A stretch of DNA of 64,000 nt from Burkholderiaceae bacterium (lineage in GTDB: Bacteria > Pseudomonadota > Gammaproteobacteria > Burkholderiales > Burkholderiaceae_C). The notes below the pieces were generated by a model. That model ran no database searches. It was not told the DNA's origin and saw only the letters and a list, made by a program, of their open reading frames with translations. The position numbers and the translations under genes were made by a program. The stretch covers positions 1 through 64,000 of the forward strand of contig JAFEHU010000076.1 of assembly GCA_017848435.1 (NCBI GenBank), given 5' to 3'. Below are positions 15,646-29,131 of the stretch, piece by piece (the stretch's first letter is position 1; every line of letters begins with the position of its first letter).

Positions 15646-17577
15646 ATGCGACCCCTAACTTTCTGGCTGGCGTTGCTGGCAACGTTTTTCATATCCGCTT
15701 GCGGCGGCGGTGGAGGCAGTTCCGGAACTGCAGCTGGCGGCACTGCGGGGCCGACCATTTCTCTCGCAATCACAGATGCGTCGGGCAATGTTCTGACGAC
15801 CAATGCCATCAGCGGTGGTGCAACCTTCTTTGTCCGCGCATTGGTTCGCAGCAGCAGTAATGCGCCTTTGCCCAACCAGTTGGTTACTTTCACCACGGAC
15901 GCTGCCGTGGCGACGTTGCCTCAGTCTTCGGCACTGACCGATGCATCGGGTGTCGCGCGGGTGCCAATCGTGCCTGTTACTGCAGGCGCGGCGTCGCTCA
16001 CAGCCAACGCCACAGTGGGTGGTGTAGCGGCAACGGCCATGATTGCTTTCCAGACCTCCCCCGTGAGCGTTTCGCTCAGTGGTCTTTCAGCCATGCAATC
16101 GACCGTGTCGAACCTTCAGTCAACAGACGTGTCAGTTCAGGTGCAGGTGGGGGGGGTGCCCGCTAAGGCGTCTGAAGTGAGCGTCAGCTTCAGCGCATCC
16201 TGCGGCACCTTTTCTCCGGTGACATCACTTTCCTTGGCTGGTGGCACAGCGCGTTCTACGTACACGCCCAATCCAAGTTGCGCTGGCCCTGTGACTTTGA
16301 ATGCGAATGCACCTGGTGCATCGACTGCGACCGCCACAGTCAATGTGGCGGCTTCAGTCCCTGCCAATATCCTTTTTACTTCTGTCAGTCAGTCGCTGCT
16401 GGTGGTGTCCAGTGCACCTAACGGCGTCAAATCCTCCACAGTGCGGTTCCAGGCCGTGAATGAACTCAATGCTGGCATCGGTGGACAAAACTTGTTGCTC
16501 GCCCTTGATGCCCAATCTCTTGCTGCGGGCGTCACTTTCTCTGTCAATGGCAATCCCAGCACCACGCCGCAGACGCTGGTTTCAGATGGCGCCGGCTTTG
16601 TGCAGGTGGTCATTGGCTCGGGCTCTGTACCCACGCCTGTGGTGGTAACGGCATCTCTTGCCAGTAATCCGAACGTCAGAGCATCGTCGTCTGGGCTGGC
16701 CGTGACGAACGGCCGCGCAAGCCAGGGTCGTATCTCTCTGAGTGCCACGAAGCTTTCCATTGAAGCGGCCCAAGGCAACGGAACGACCGACGGTGTCACA
16801 ACGATGCTCACAATCCGCATTGCTGACCGCTTGGCCAACCCGGTGCCGATGGGTACTGTGGTGTCTTTTGTCGCCTCACACGGGTTGGTGACTGGGAGTT
16901 GCATCACAGACGCCAACTCCGCCTGTTCGGTATCTTTCAATACACAAGGTCCAAGGCCCGATAACGGTTTGGTGACCATCTTGTCATTCCTGGACGGCGA
17001 AGAGTCATTTACTGACTTGAACGGCAATAACGTTTGGGACTCTGGCGAGCCTTTTGTGGACAGAGGACAGCTGTTTCTTGACCGTAATTCAAGTGGCAAT
17101 TACGAAGCAGGGGTTGACCAACTGATCACTGGCTTTTTGCCGGGGAATGCATCCTGTGCTGGTACGTCCAGCACGGTGATGAACACATGTGATGGCACCT
17201 GGAGTGGTGTGACCCGGATCAGTGATGTGTCCCGAATTGCCTGGGCCAGTTCTGATGCAGTGATTTCGGAACTGAGCCGCAGCATCGTGGTCACTCGCCC
17301 TGCGATGCCTGCAGCCACACCTCCAGTGGCAGCGCAGTTCAATGGCAGTGTGACCGTTCGTATTGCGGACAACCGAGGAAACAGCATGCCGGTTGGCAGT
17401 TCGATTGCCGTGTCGGGTTGTACCGGTGCGACAGTGTCGCCCACCACGGTGTCAAATACCATCAGTCCGGTCAATGCTGTTGTGAGTTTTTCCGCTGCAA
17501 CCGACGCGTGTACTTTGCGTGTGACGGTGACTTCGCCATCCGGCGTTGCAACCAACCGCGACATCGCTTTGCCTTGA
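15646..17577 (+). CDS. Ig-like-fold lipoprotein of unknown function
   Basis: A 643-residue predicted lipoprotein: signal residues 1-18, lipobox ISAC with Cys19, then a glycine run (GGGGG) that acts as a linker. The rest is Ser/Thr/Ala/Val-rich beta sequence in repeated units resembling bacterial Ig-like (Big1/invasin-type) domains, for example the recurring pattern VTF/VSF...A..G.A...Y/V.P. Around residues 455-490 there are two Asp/Asn-rich loops (DLNGNNVWDSGE from Asp457, and DRNSSGNYEAGVD) that resemble EF-hand or dockerin-type calcium sites. Codon choice is visibly less GC-biased than in pilQ and aroK. It sits between pilQ and aroK and its TGA overlaps the apparent TTG start of aroK. A surface, adhesive or pilus-related role is only an inference. 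Confidence 0.85.
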   Translation: MRPLTFWLALLATFFISACGGGGGSSGTAAGGTAGPTISLAITDASGNVLTTNAISGGATFFVRALVRSSSNAPLPNQLVTFTTDAAVATLPQSSALTDASGVARVPIVPVTAGAASLTANATVGGVAATAMIAFQTSPVSVSLSGLSAMQSTVSNLQSTDVSVQVQVGGVPAKASEVSVSFSASCGTFSPVTSLSLAGGTARSTYTPNPSCAGPVTLNANAPGASTATATVNVAASVPANILFTSVSQSLLVVSSAPNGVKSSTVRFQAVNELNAGIGGQNLLLALDAQSLAAGVTFSVNGNPSTTPQTLVSDGAGFVQVVIGSGSVPTPVVVTASLASNPNVRASSSGLAVTNGRASQGRISLSATKLSIEAAQGNGTTDGVTTMLTIRIADRLANPVPMGTVVSFVASHGLVTGSCITDANSACSVSFNTQGPRPDNGLVTILSFLDGEESFTDLNGNNVWDSGEPFVDRGQLFLDRNSSGNYEAGVDQLITGFLPGNASCAGTSSTVMNTCDGTWSGVTRISDVSRIAWASSDAVISELSRSIVVTRPAMPAATPPVAAQFNGSVTVRIADNRGNSMPVGSSIAVSGCTGATVSPTTVSNTISPVNAVVSFSAATDACTLRVTVTSPSGVATNRDIALP

Positions 17578-18125
17578 TTCTCATCGGCCTCCCCGGTTCC
17601 GGTAAATCCACCGTCGGGCGGCAGCTCGCCCGGCGCTTGCAGTTGGAGTTTGTGGATTCAGACCATGTGATTGAGCAGCGTTTGGGCTGTTCAATTGCCA
17701 GCTTCTTTGAGCGTGAGGGCGAGTCGGCTTTTCGTGACATCGAAGAGGCGGTGCTGGACGAGTTGACGCTGCTGCCGCCCTGTGTGCTCTCGACCGGAGG
17801 GGGCAGTGTGCTGCGTCCCATCAACCGCCAGCGCTTGCGGGAGCGGGGCAAGGTGGTGTACCTGCGGTCCACGCCAGAGGAGGTGTTTCGGCGCGTCAGG
17901 CACGACACGGCCCGGCCGCTGTTACAGGTGCAAGACCCGCTGAAGCGGCTGCGTGAGCTGTACGCCCAACGGGACCCGCTGTACCGCGAGACCGCACACT
18001 TCACCATCGACACCGGCCGTCCTTCGGTGGCGACACTGGTCAACATGATCGTGATGCAGCTGGAACTGTCGGGCACGTCCGCCGCCGAACCGCCCGCCAC
18101 ATCGGCACCCGCACAGAAGCCTTGA
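17574..18125 (+). CDS. aroK: Shikimate kinase
   Basis: Phosphorylates shikimate with ATP in aromatic amino acid synthesis. The P-loop GLPGSGKST lies at the very N-terminus, followed by DSDHVIEQRLG (shikimate-binding Asp), STGGGS and the lid/adenine region RDPLYRETA. With the TTG at 17574 the protein has 183 residues and starts MILIGLPGSGKS, close to the family length. The TTG overlaps the upstream gene's stop (TTGA). No SD is visible, so translation is probably coupled. The next in-frame start upstream (ATG 17418) would add 52 residues unlike any kinase. aroB follows after 39 bases. Confidence 0.92.
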   Translation: MILIGLPGSGKSTVGRQLARRLQLEFVDSDHVIEQRLGCSIASFFEREGESAFRDIEEAVLDELTLLPPCVLSTGGGSVLRPINRQRLRERGKVVYLRSTPEEVFRRVRHDTARPLLQVQDPLKRLRELYAQRDPLYRETAHFTIDTGRPSVATLVNMIVMQLELSGTSAAEPPATSAPAQKP

Positions 18126-18152
18126 GGGGCCGAGGTCCATGGTCCGACGCCT

Positions 18153-18158
18153 TAAACT
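18153..18158 (+). promoter_or_regulatory. Possible -10 box close to aroB
   Basis: TAAACT (4 of 6 to consensus) ends six bases before the aroB ATG within GCCT-TAAACT-AGGC. If active it would give a leaderless aroB transcript. Confidence 0.25.
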
Positions 18159-18164
18159 AGGCGG

Positions 18165-19271
18165 ATGCAGCAGATTTCCCAAGTGGCCGAGGTGCCCATC
18201 GCGCTGGGCGAGCGCAGTTACTCCATTCTGATTGGCCATGGCCTGCTGGGCCAGGAGGCCGTCTGGCAAGACCTGCGGCCTGGCAATGCCGCTGTGATTG
18301 TGACCAACAGCACGGTCGCGCCGCTGTATGCCGAACCGCTTCGCCAGGCCTTGCAACGGCGCTACAAGGTGGTCCACACCGTGGTGTTGCCCGATGGCGA
18401 ACAGCACAAGAACTGGCAGACCCTGAACCTGATCTTTGACGCGCTGCTCGGCCACCAGTGCGACCGCAAAACCACGCTGTTCGCGCTGGGCGGGGGGGTG
18501 GTTGGCGACATGACCGGTTTTGCCGCTGCCAGCTACATGCGCGGTGTGCCGTTTGTGCAGGTGCCAACGACGTTGCTGGCGCAGGTGGATTCGTCGGTCG
18601 GCGGCAAGACCGGCATCAACCACCCGCTGGGCAAGAACATGGTGGGTGCGTTTTACCAGCCGCACCGCGTGGTGTGCGACCTCGCCACGCTGGACACCTT
18701 GCCGCCGCGTGAGGTCAGTGCCGGGCTGGCCGAAATCATCAAGTACGGGCCGATTGCCGACATGGCGTTTCTGGACTGGATCGAAGCCAACATCGACGCG
18801 CTGGTGGCGCGCGACCCCGTCGCGCTTACGCATGCCGTGCGGCGCAGCTGCGAGATCAAGGCCTGGGTGGTGGGCCAAGACGAGCGCGAGGCCGGGCTGC
18901 GGGCAATCCTGAACTTCGGCCACACCTTTGGCCATGCGATCGAGGCGGGTTTGGGCTATGGCGAATGGCTGCATGGCGAGGCGGTGGGTTGCGGCATGGT
19001 GATGGCCGCGCACCTGTCACAGCGCTTGGGGTTGATGGACGCTGCGCTGGTGCAGCGCCTGACCACGCTGGTGGCGCGCGCCGGCCTGCCCGTGCGCGGG
19101 CCGCGGCTGGCCACCAACAACGCCGAACGCTATCTGGAGCTGATGCGGGTCGACAAAAAAGCCGAGGGGGGTGACATCCGCTTCGTCGTGATCGACAGCC
19201 CCGGCCGCGCCGCCATGCGTGGCGCGCCGGACGCTGTGGTCGCCGAGGTGATCGACACCTGCTGCGCCTGA
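18165..19271 (+). CDS. aroB: 3-dehydroquinate synthase
   Basis: The second step of the shikimate pathway, converting DAHP to 3-dehydroquinate with NAD and a metal ion. The 368-residue protein has the NAD-binding glycine loop [13 protein letters not shown], the [19 protein letters not shown] motif, [10 protein letters not shown], and the metal ligands in the segments AEIIKYG (Glu) and [11 protein letters not shown] (His). aroKB is the usual pair. The stop is followed after ten bases by a dispersed repeat (19282-19340). Confidence 0.96.
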   Translation: MQQISQVAEVPIALGERSYSILIGHGLLGQEAVWQDLRPGNAAVIVTNSTVAPLYAEPLRQALQRRYKVVHTVVLPDGEQHKNWQTLNLIFDALLGHQCDRKTTLFALGGGVVGDMTGFAAASYMRGVPFVQVPTTLLAQVDSSVGGKTGINHPLGKNMVGAFYQPHRVVCDLATLDTLPPREVSAGLAEIIKYGPIADMAFLDWIEANIDALVARDPVALTHAVRRSCEIKAWVVGQDEREAGLRAILNFGHTFGHAIEAGLGYGEWLHGEAVGCGMVMAAHLSQRLGLMDAALVQRLTTLVARAGLPVRGPRLATNNAERYLELMRVDKKAEGGDIRFVVIDSPGRAAMRGAPDAVVAEVIDTCCA

Positions 19272-19281
19272 ACTGCTTTTT

Positions 19282-19340
19282 GCTATCAATAGTGAAGCTG
19301 AATCGCTAGATTTCATTGGGCTAAAGCGCGATTTCATTCA
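19282..19340 (-). repeat. Dispersed 60-bp element, copy B
   Basis: Read on the minus strand it matches copy A in order and spacing: CGCGCTTTAGCCC, GAAATCTAGCGATTCAGCT, then an A/T-rich end closing in TAGC. It fills almost the whole aroB-dgt gap and ends seven bases before the dgt ATG. Confidence 0.75.
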
Positions 19341-19347
19341 AAATTCA

Positions 19348-20502
19348 ATGAATCTGGCCCCCTACGCCTGCCATCCAACCCATTCCAGGGGGCGGCGGCA
19401 CCCAGAGCCTGCGGCGCCGACCCGCACCGAGTTCCAGCGCGACCGCGACCGCATCGTCCATTCCACCGCTTTCCGCCGGTTGGTCTACAAAACGCAGGTC
19501 TTCCTGAACCACGAAGGTGACCTGTTCCGCACCCGGTTGACGCATTCGCTGGAAGTGGCCCAGCTGGGCCGTTCGATTGCCCGCGCGCTGCGCCTGAACG
19601 AAGACCTGGTGGAAGCCATCGCACTGGCGCACGACCTCGGCCACACCCCTTTTGGCCATGCCGGGCAAGACGCGCTCAATGCCTGCATGGCCGACCACGG
19701 TGGTTTTGAGCACAACCTGCAAAGCCTGCGTGTGGTGGACTCGCTGGAGGAACGTTACCCGCTCTACAACGGGCTGAACCTGAGTTTCGAGACCCGTGAG
19801 GGCATTCTCAAACACTGCGCGCCACGCAACGCCCGCCGCCTGGAGGCGCGTGAGCCGGGTGGTGTGGCACAGCGTTTTCTGGCCCGCAACGAGGCGGCTG
19901 CCAGCCACGTGCTGCAGCCAGGGCTGGAAGCCCAGCTTGTCAATTTGGCCGACGAAATTGCCTACAACGCGCACGACATTGACGATGGCGTGCGCTCCGG
20001 CCTGATCACACTCACGCAGTTGGAAGACGTGCCGCTGTTCGACGACTTCCGCCGCCAGACGCTGGCCGACCACCCGTTGTTGCAAGGCCGCCGGCTGTTG
20101 TTCGAAACCATCCGCCGCATGCTCAGCGCGCAGGTGTACGACGTGATTGCTGCCACGCGCCAGGCGCTCGACGTGGCGCAACCTGCCGATGTGGCGGCCG
20201 TGCGTGGGCAAGCGGCCCTGGTGCAGTTCTCGGCCCCCATGCGGACGCAATCGCAGCAGCTCAAGCGCTTCCTGCTGCAGAACCTGTACCGCCACGCGCA
20301 GGTCACGCAAACCACGGTGCAGGCCCAGCGCATCGTGCACGACCTGTTTGCAGCTTACCGTGCCACCCCTGCCGAGATGAAGCCGGCGTTTGCCAGCCAG
20401 ACCAATCAGCCACGCGCTGTGGCCGACTACATCGCCGGCATGACCGACCGTTTTGCCGCCCGCGAACACGAGCGCCTGACCGGCTTGCGTCTGCTGGGCT
20501 GA
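19348..20502 (+). CDS. dgt: Deoxyguanosinetriphosphate triphosphohydrolase-like protein
   Basis: An HD-domain dNTP triphosphohydrolase of the dGTPase family, of 384 residues. The metal ligands are visible in THSLEVAQ (His) and HDLGHTPFGH (HD pair), with a later Asp in LADEIAYNAHDIDDG. The N-terminus RTEFQRDRDRIVHSTAFRRL is the conserved family motif. It is of the shorter type common in betaproteobacteria, whose natural substrate is often unknown. The start region lacks a clear SD; the bases before it come from repeat copy B. Confidence 0.92.
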   Translation: MNLAPYACHPTHSRGRRHPEPAAPTRTEFQRDRDRIVHSTAFRRLVYKTQVFLNHEGDLFRTRLTHSLEVAQLGRSIARALRLNEDLVEAIALAHDLGHTPFGHAGQDALNACMADHGGFEHNLQSLRVVDSLEERYPLYNGLNLSFETREGILKHCAPRNARRLEAREPGGVAQRFLARNEAAASHVLQPGLEAQLVNLADEIAYNAHDIDDGVRSGLITLTQLEDVPLFDDFRRQTLADHPLLQGRRLLFETIRRMLSAQVYDVIAATRQALDVAQPADVAAVRGQAALVQFSAPMRTQSQQLKRFLLQNLYRHAQVTQTTVQAQRIVHDLFAAYRATPAEMKPAFASQTNQPRAVADYIAGMTDRFAAREHERLTGLRLLG

Positions 20503-20513
20503 TGGGGCGGGCC

Positions 20514-21056
20514 ATGCACACAGACCCCGTTATCACCAACACCCAGCGCTGGCTGGAGCGGGCGGTGATTGGCCTCAATTTGTGCCCCTTCGCCAAAGCG
20601 GTGCACGTCAAGCAGCAAATCCATTACGCTGTCTCGCGCGCGGTTGGCCATGCCGACATCCGCGAGGACCTTGTGGCCGAGTTGCACGGTCTGCTGGCAC
20701 ACGACGCGGCGGTGCGCGACACCACGCTGCTGATCCTGCCCGACGCTTTGCCCGATTTTCTGGACTTCAACGACTTCCTTGGCGTGGCAGACCGCACCCT
20801 GGCCAAGCTCAAGCTTGACGGCGTGGTGCAAATCGCCAGCTTTCACCCCGCCTACCAGTTTGCCGATGCCGCGCCCGACGACATGGCCAATTGCACCAAT
20901 CGGGCGCCTTACCCCATCCTCCATTTGCTGCGTGAAGCCAGCGTCACCCGCGCCGTGGCCGCGTTCCCCGAGGCCGAATCCATCTACGAACGCAACATCG
21001 CCACGCTGCAAAAGCTCGGCCCTGCCGGTTGGGCGGCACTCGGCTTGGCGGCATAA
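20514..21056 (+). CDS. DUF1415 family protein
   Basis: A conserved hypothetical protein of 180 residues that starts with the family signature TQRWLERAVIGLNLCPFAKAV (first part shown as landmark) and has ASFHPAYQFAD near the middle. The function of DUF1415 is unknown; the conserved Cys-Pro-Phe in the N-terminal helix and the later FHP look like possible functional residues. I use the ATG at 20514 because GGGGCGGG lies just before it; an ATG at 20502 overlapping the dgt stop would add four residues. Its TAA stop shares two bases with the left end of the RAYT element. Confidence 0.85.
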   Translation: MHTDPVITNTQRWLERAVIGLNLCPFAKAVHVKQQIHYAVSRAVGHADIREDLVAELHGLLAHDAAVRDTTLLILPDALPDFLDFNDFLGVADRTLAKLKLDGVVQIASFHPAYQFADAAPDDMANCTNRAPYPILHLLREASVTRAVAAFPEAESIYERNIATLQKLGPAGWAALGLAA

Positions 21057-21075
21057 TTGGGGTCAGATTCCAATT
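21055..21075 (+). repeat. Left inverted repeat of RAYT element
   Basis: A 21-base arm that is the exact reverse complement of 21871-21891. It starts within the TAA stop of the DUF1415 gene. Confidence 0.9.
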
Positions 21076-21095
21076 GATTGGACCCAGGAGACCCC

Positions 21096-21791
21096 ATGGC
21101 ACGGCTCGCCAGACTCACGGTGCCCGGTTACCCCCACCACGTGATCCAACGGGGCAACAACCGCCAGCCGATTTTTACGACGGCTGACGACTGCCGTTTC
21201 ATGCTTGCGCTGCTGGCAGAAAATGCGGGCAAATTCGGTGTGCAAATCCATGCCTATGTGCTGATGAACAACCATTTCCACCTGCTTGCCACGCCCGAAG
21301 CCGACACCTCTTTGCCACAAATGATGCAGGCGGTGGGCCGGCGCTACGTCCGCTATTTCAATGACCGCCAGGGGCGCACTGGCACCCTCTGGGAAGGGCG
21401 TTACCGCTCCACGTTGATCGAAACGGAGCGCTACCTGATGGCCTGCATGGCCTACATCGACCTGAACCCGGTGCGCGCCGGCATGGTGGCCGACGCACGC
21501 GAGCACCCGTGGTCCAGCCACGGGCACTATATTGGGCTGCACTCCGACAAATTGGTCACGCCGCACGCGCTGTACTGGTCGCTCGGCAACACGCCTTTTG
21601 CACGCGAGGTGGCCTATGCCGAATTGGTGCGGGCCGGTGTGGCGCCTGACATACAAGCCGCCTTGACGGCATCGGCGCTGTCGGGCTGGCCATTGGGTGG
21701 GGCGCCGTACATGGCTGATCTTCAGAAGCAGACGCCTCGGCGGGTGCACAAGACGTCGGCCGGTAGGCCATCTGCACCTCCCGCCGACTGA
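21096..21791 (+). CDS. REP-associated tyrosine transposase (Y1_Tnp family)
   Basis: A single-strand DNA transposase/endonuclease of the IS200-related HUH superfamily, of 231 residues. RLTVPGYPHHVIQRGNN opens the domain; the HUH metal motif is His60-Phe-His62 in NNHFHLL; GTLWEGRYRSTLIE and AYIDLNPVRAGMV, which probably holds the nucleophilic tyrosine, close it, followed by the PWSS motif. The ATG at 21096 has an AGGAG SD five bases upstream; a TTG at 21078 is less likely. Such proteins act on REP-like palindromes; the hairpins on its own flanks are candidate targets. It appears intact. Confidence 0.93.
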   Translation: MARLARLTVPGYPHHVIQRGNNRQPIFTTADDCRFMLALLAENAGKFGVQIHAYVLMNNHFHLLATPEADTSLPQMMQAVGRRYVRYFNDRQGRTGTLWEGRYRSTLIETERYLMACMAYIDLNPVRAGMVADAREHPWSSHGHYIGLHSDKLVTPHALYWSLGNTPFAREVAYAELVRAGVAPDIQAALTASALSGWPLGGAPYMADLQKQTPRRVHKTSAGRPSAPPAD

Positions 21792-21823
21792 AGGTAAGTG
21801 CTGAACAGGGCTGCAGTCCAACC

Positions 21824-21850
21824 GACTTTAATCTGTCCCCAATTAAAGTC
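21824..21850 (+). repeat. Hairpin at right end of RAYT element
   Basis: GACTTTAAT and ATTAAAGTC form a perfect 9-bp stem with loop CTGTCCCCA. It resembles the subterminal hairpins recognised by IS200/RAYT-type enzymes. Confidence 0.7.
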
Positions 21851-21864
21851 ATAAATAATGTGGA

Positions 21865-21897
21865 CAGATTAATTGGAATCTGACCCCAATTAATCTG
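21865..21897 (+). repeat. Second hairpin containing the right inverted repeat
   Basis: CAGATTAATT (21865-21874) pairs with AATTAATCTG (21888-21897) around a 13-base loop. The right 21-bp arm (21871-21891) lies within it. Confidence 0.75.
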
Positions 21898-21898
21898 C

Positions 21899-21927
21899 TT
21901 GGCATTGATGTTGCATTGCACTATGCT
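21899..21927 (+). promoter_or_regulatory. Probable gltB promoter
   Basis: TTGGCA (21899-21904, 5 of 6) and TATGCT (21922-21927, 4 of 6) are spaced by exactly 17 bases. The predicted start near 21934 leaves a leader of about 22 bases with a good SD. The -35 begins two bases after the RAYT right hairpin. Confidence 0.6.
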
Positions 21928-21955
21928 TGATGTCCCACTGAAACAGGAGAGCGCC

Positions 21956-26680
<4,725 letters not shown>

Positions 26681-26712
26681 GTTGGCACACACAGCAAGAA
26701 CAGGACTGAAAA

Positions 26713-28179
<1,467 letters not shown>

Positions 28180-28217
28180 ACACGCGGCAAGCCACCGCCC
28201 CCGTGGGCAACAAAGAG

Positions 28218-28239
28218 GCGCTGGCTTGCCCGCCAGCGC
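28218..28239 (+). other. Stem-loop downstream of gltD
   Basis: GCGCTGGC (28218-28225) and GCCAGCGC (28232-28239) form a perfect 8-bp stem with loop TTGCCC. No T-run follows. Confidence 0.4.
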
Positions 28240-28276
28240 AGCGACTGGCCCTACTGAGCACTTTCGGCTTATCCCG

Positions 28277-28282
28277 TATCAT
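28277..28282 (+). promoter_or_regulatory. Possible -10 box of the mla operon
   Basis: TATCAT matches consensus at 5 of 6. A weak CTGAGC lies 17 bases upstream. A transcript from here would begin at the hairpin at 28289-28304. Confidence 0.3.
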
Positions 28283-28284
28283 GC

Positions 28285-28308
28285 AAAGGCCGATCCTGAT
28301 CGGCTTTT
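28285..28308 (+). terminator. Terminator-like hairpin just before mlaF
   Basis: GCCGATC (28289-28295) and GATCGGC (28298-28304) form a perfect stem extended by A/T pairs and followed by TTTT. It ends eight bases before the mlaF ATG. It may terminate gltBD transcription, or lie in the 5' leader of mlaF. Confidence 0.55.
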
Positions 28309-28315
28309 GTCATTC

Positions 28316-29131
28316 ATGAACCCCATCCCGTCCACTCCGCTCGTTGAACTGCGCCACCTGACTTTCGGGTATGGTCAGCGCACGATCCTGAACAACGTGT
28401 CGCTCAGCATCCCGCGTGGCAAGGTCACGGCCTTGATGGGCGCGTCTGGCGGGGGCAAGACCACCGTGCTGCGCCTGATCGGCGGCCAGCAGCGCGCACA
28501 ACAGGGCGAAGTGCTGTTTGATGGACAAGACGTGGGCCGGCTTGATGCGAAAGGCCTGTACACCGCGCGCCGCCGCATGGGCATGTTGTTCCAGTTTGGT
28601 GCGCTGTTCACCGACCTGAGCGTGTTCGACAACGTGGCTTTTCCGTTGCGCGAGCACACCGATTTGCCGGAAGCGCTGGTCCGGGACGTGGTGCTGATGA
28701 AATTGAACGCGGTGGGCCTGCGCGGCGCGCGCGACCTGATGCCGAGCGAAATCTCGGGTGGCATGGCACGCCGCGTGGCTCTGGCCCGCGCCATTGCGCT
28801 GGACCCGGACCTGATCATGTACGACGAGCCGTTCGCTGGCCTGGACCCGATCTCGCTCGGCACCGCCGCACGCCTGATCCGCCAGCTCAACGACGCGCTG
28901 GGCATCACCAGCATCGTTGTCTCACACGATCTGGAAGAGACCTTCCACATCGCAGACAAGGTCATCATCCTCGCCAACGGAGGCATTGCTGCCCAGGGCA
29001 CGCCCGATGAGGTACGCCACAGCGACGACCCGCTGGTGCGGCAGTTTGTCAACGCCTTGCCCGATGGCCCGGTGGCGTTTCATTACCCTGCGGCCACGGT
29101 GGCGCAGGACTTTGGTGGGCCACAGCCATGA
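28316..29131 (+). CDS. mlaF: Phospholipid transport ABC ATPase MlaF
   Basis: The ATPase of the Mla system, which moves phospholipids between inner and outer membrane to keep outer-leaflet asymmetry. It has 271 residues with Walker A GASGGGKTT, signature SGGMARRVALARA, Walker B LIMYDEPFAGLDP and the switch His in VSHDLEE. I use the ATG at 28316 (MNPIPSTPLVELRHLTF); an upstream in-frame start at 28226 would translate the terminator-like hairpin. No clear SD is seen. It overlaps mlaE by four bases. Confidence 0.95.
   Translation: MNPIPSTPLVELRHLTFGYGQRTILNNVSLSIPRGKVTALMGASGGGKTTVLRLIGGQQRAQQGEVLFDGQDVGRLDAKGLYTARRRMGMLFQFGALFTDLSVFDNVAFPLREHTDLPEALVRDVVLMKLNAVGLRGARDLMPSEISGGMARRVALARAIALDPDLIMYDEPFAGLDPISLGTAARLIRQLNDALGITSIVVSHDLEETFHIADKVIILANGGIAAQGTPDEVRHSDDPLVRQFVNALPDGPVAFHYPAATVAQDFGGPQP

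Larger units (their letters stand above)
21055..21897 (+). mobile_element. RAYT element with nested inverted repeats
   Basis: A compact unit carrying one REP-associated tyrosine transposase gene. A perfect 21-bp inverted repeat bounds it: 21055-21075 (AATTGGGGTC...TTCCAATT) and its reverse complement at 21871-21891. The right end also folds into two hairpins: GACTTTAAT/ATTAAAGTC (21824-21832/21842-21850) and CAGATTAATT/AATTAATCTG (21865-21874/21888-21897). AATCTG-CCCCAATTAA occurs twice in direct orientation (from 21830 and 21877). The left end overlaps the upstream stop codon. The true ends and any target duplication cannot be fixed from one copy. Confidence 0.8.

Noticed and set aside
17418-17573. 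An ATG start for aroK at 17418
   Set aside because: It would add 52 Cys/Arg-rich residues, within the lipoprotein coding region, ahead of a P-loop that is N-terminal in all shikimate kinases.
28226-28315. An upstream start for mlaF adding 30 residues
   Set aside because: The extension would translate through a terminator-like hairpin and lacks similarity to MlaF N-termini; the ATG at 28316 starts the family sequence.
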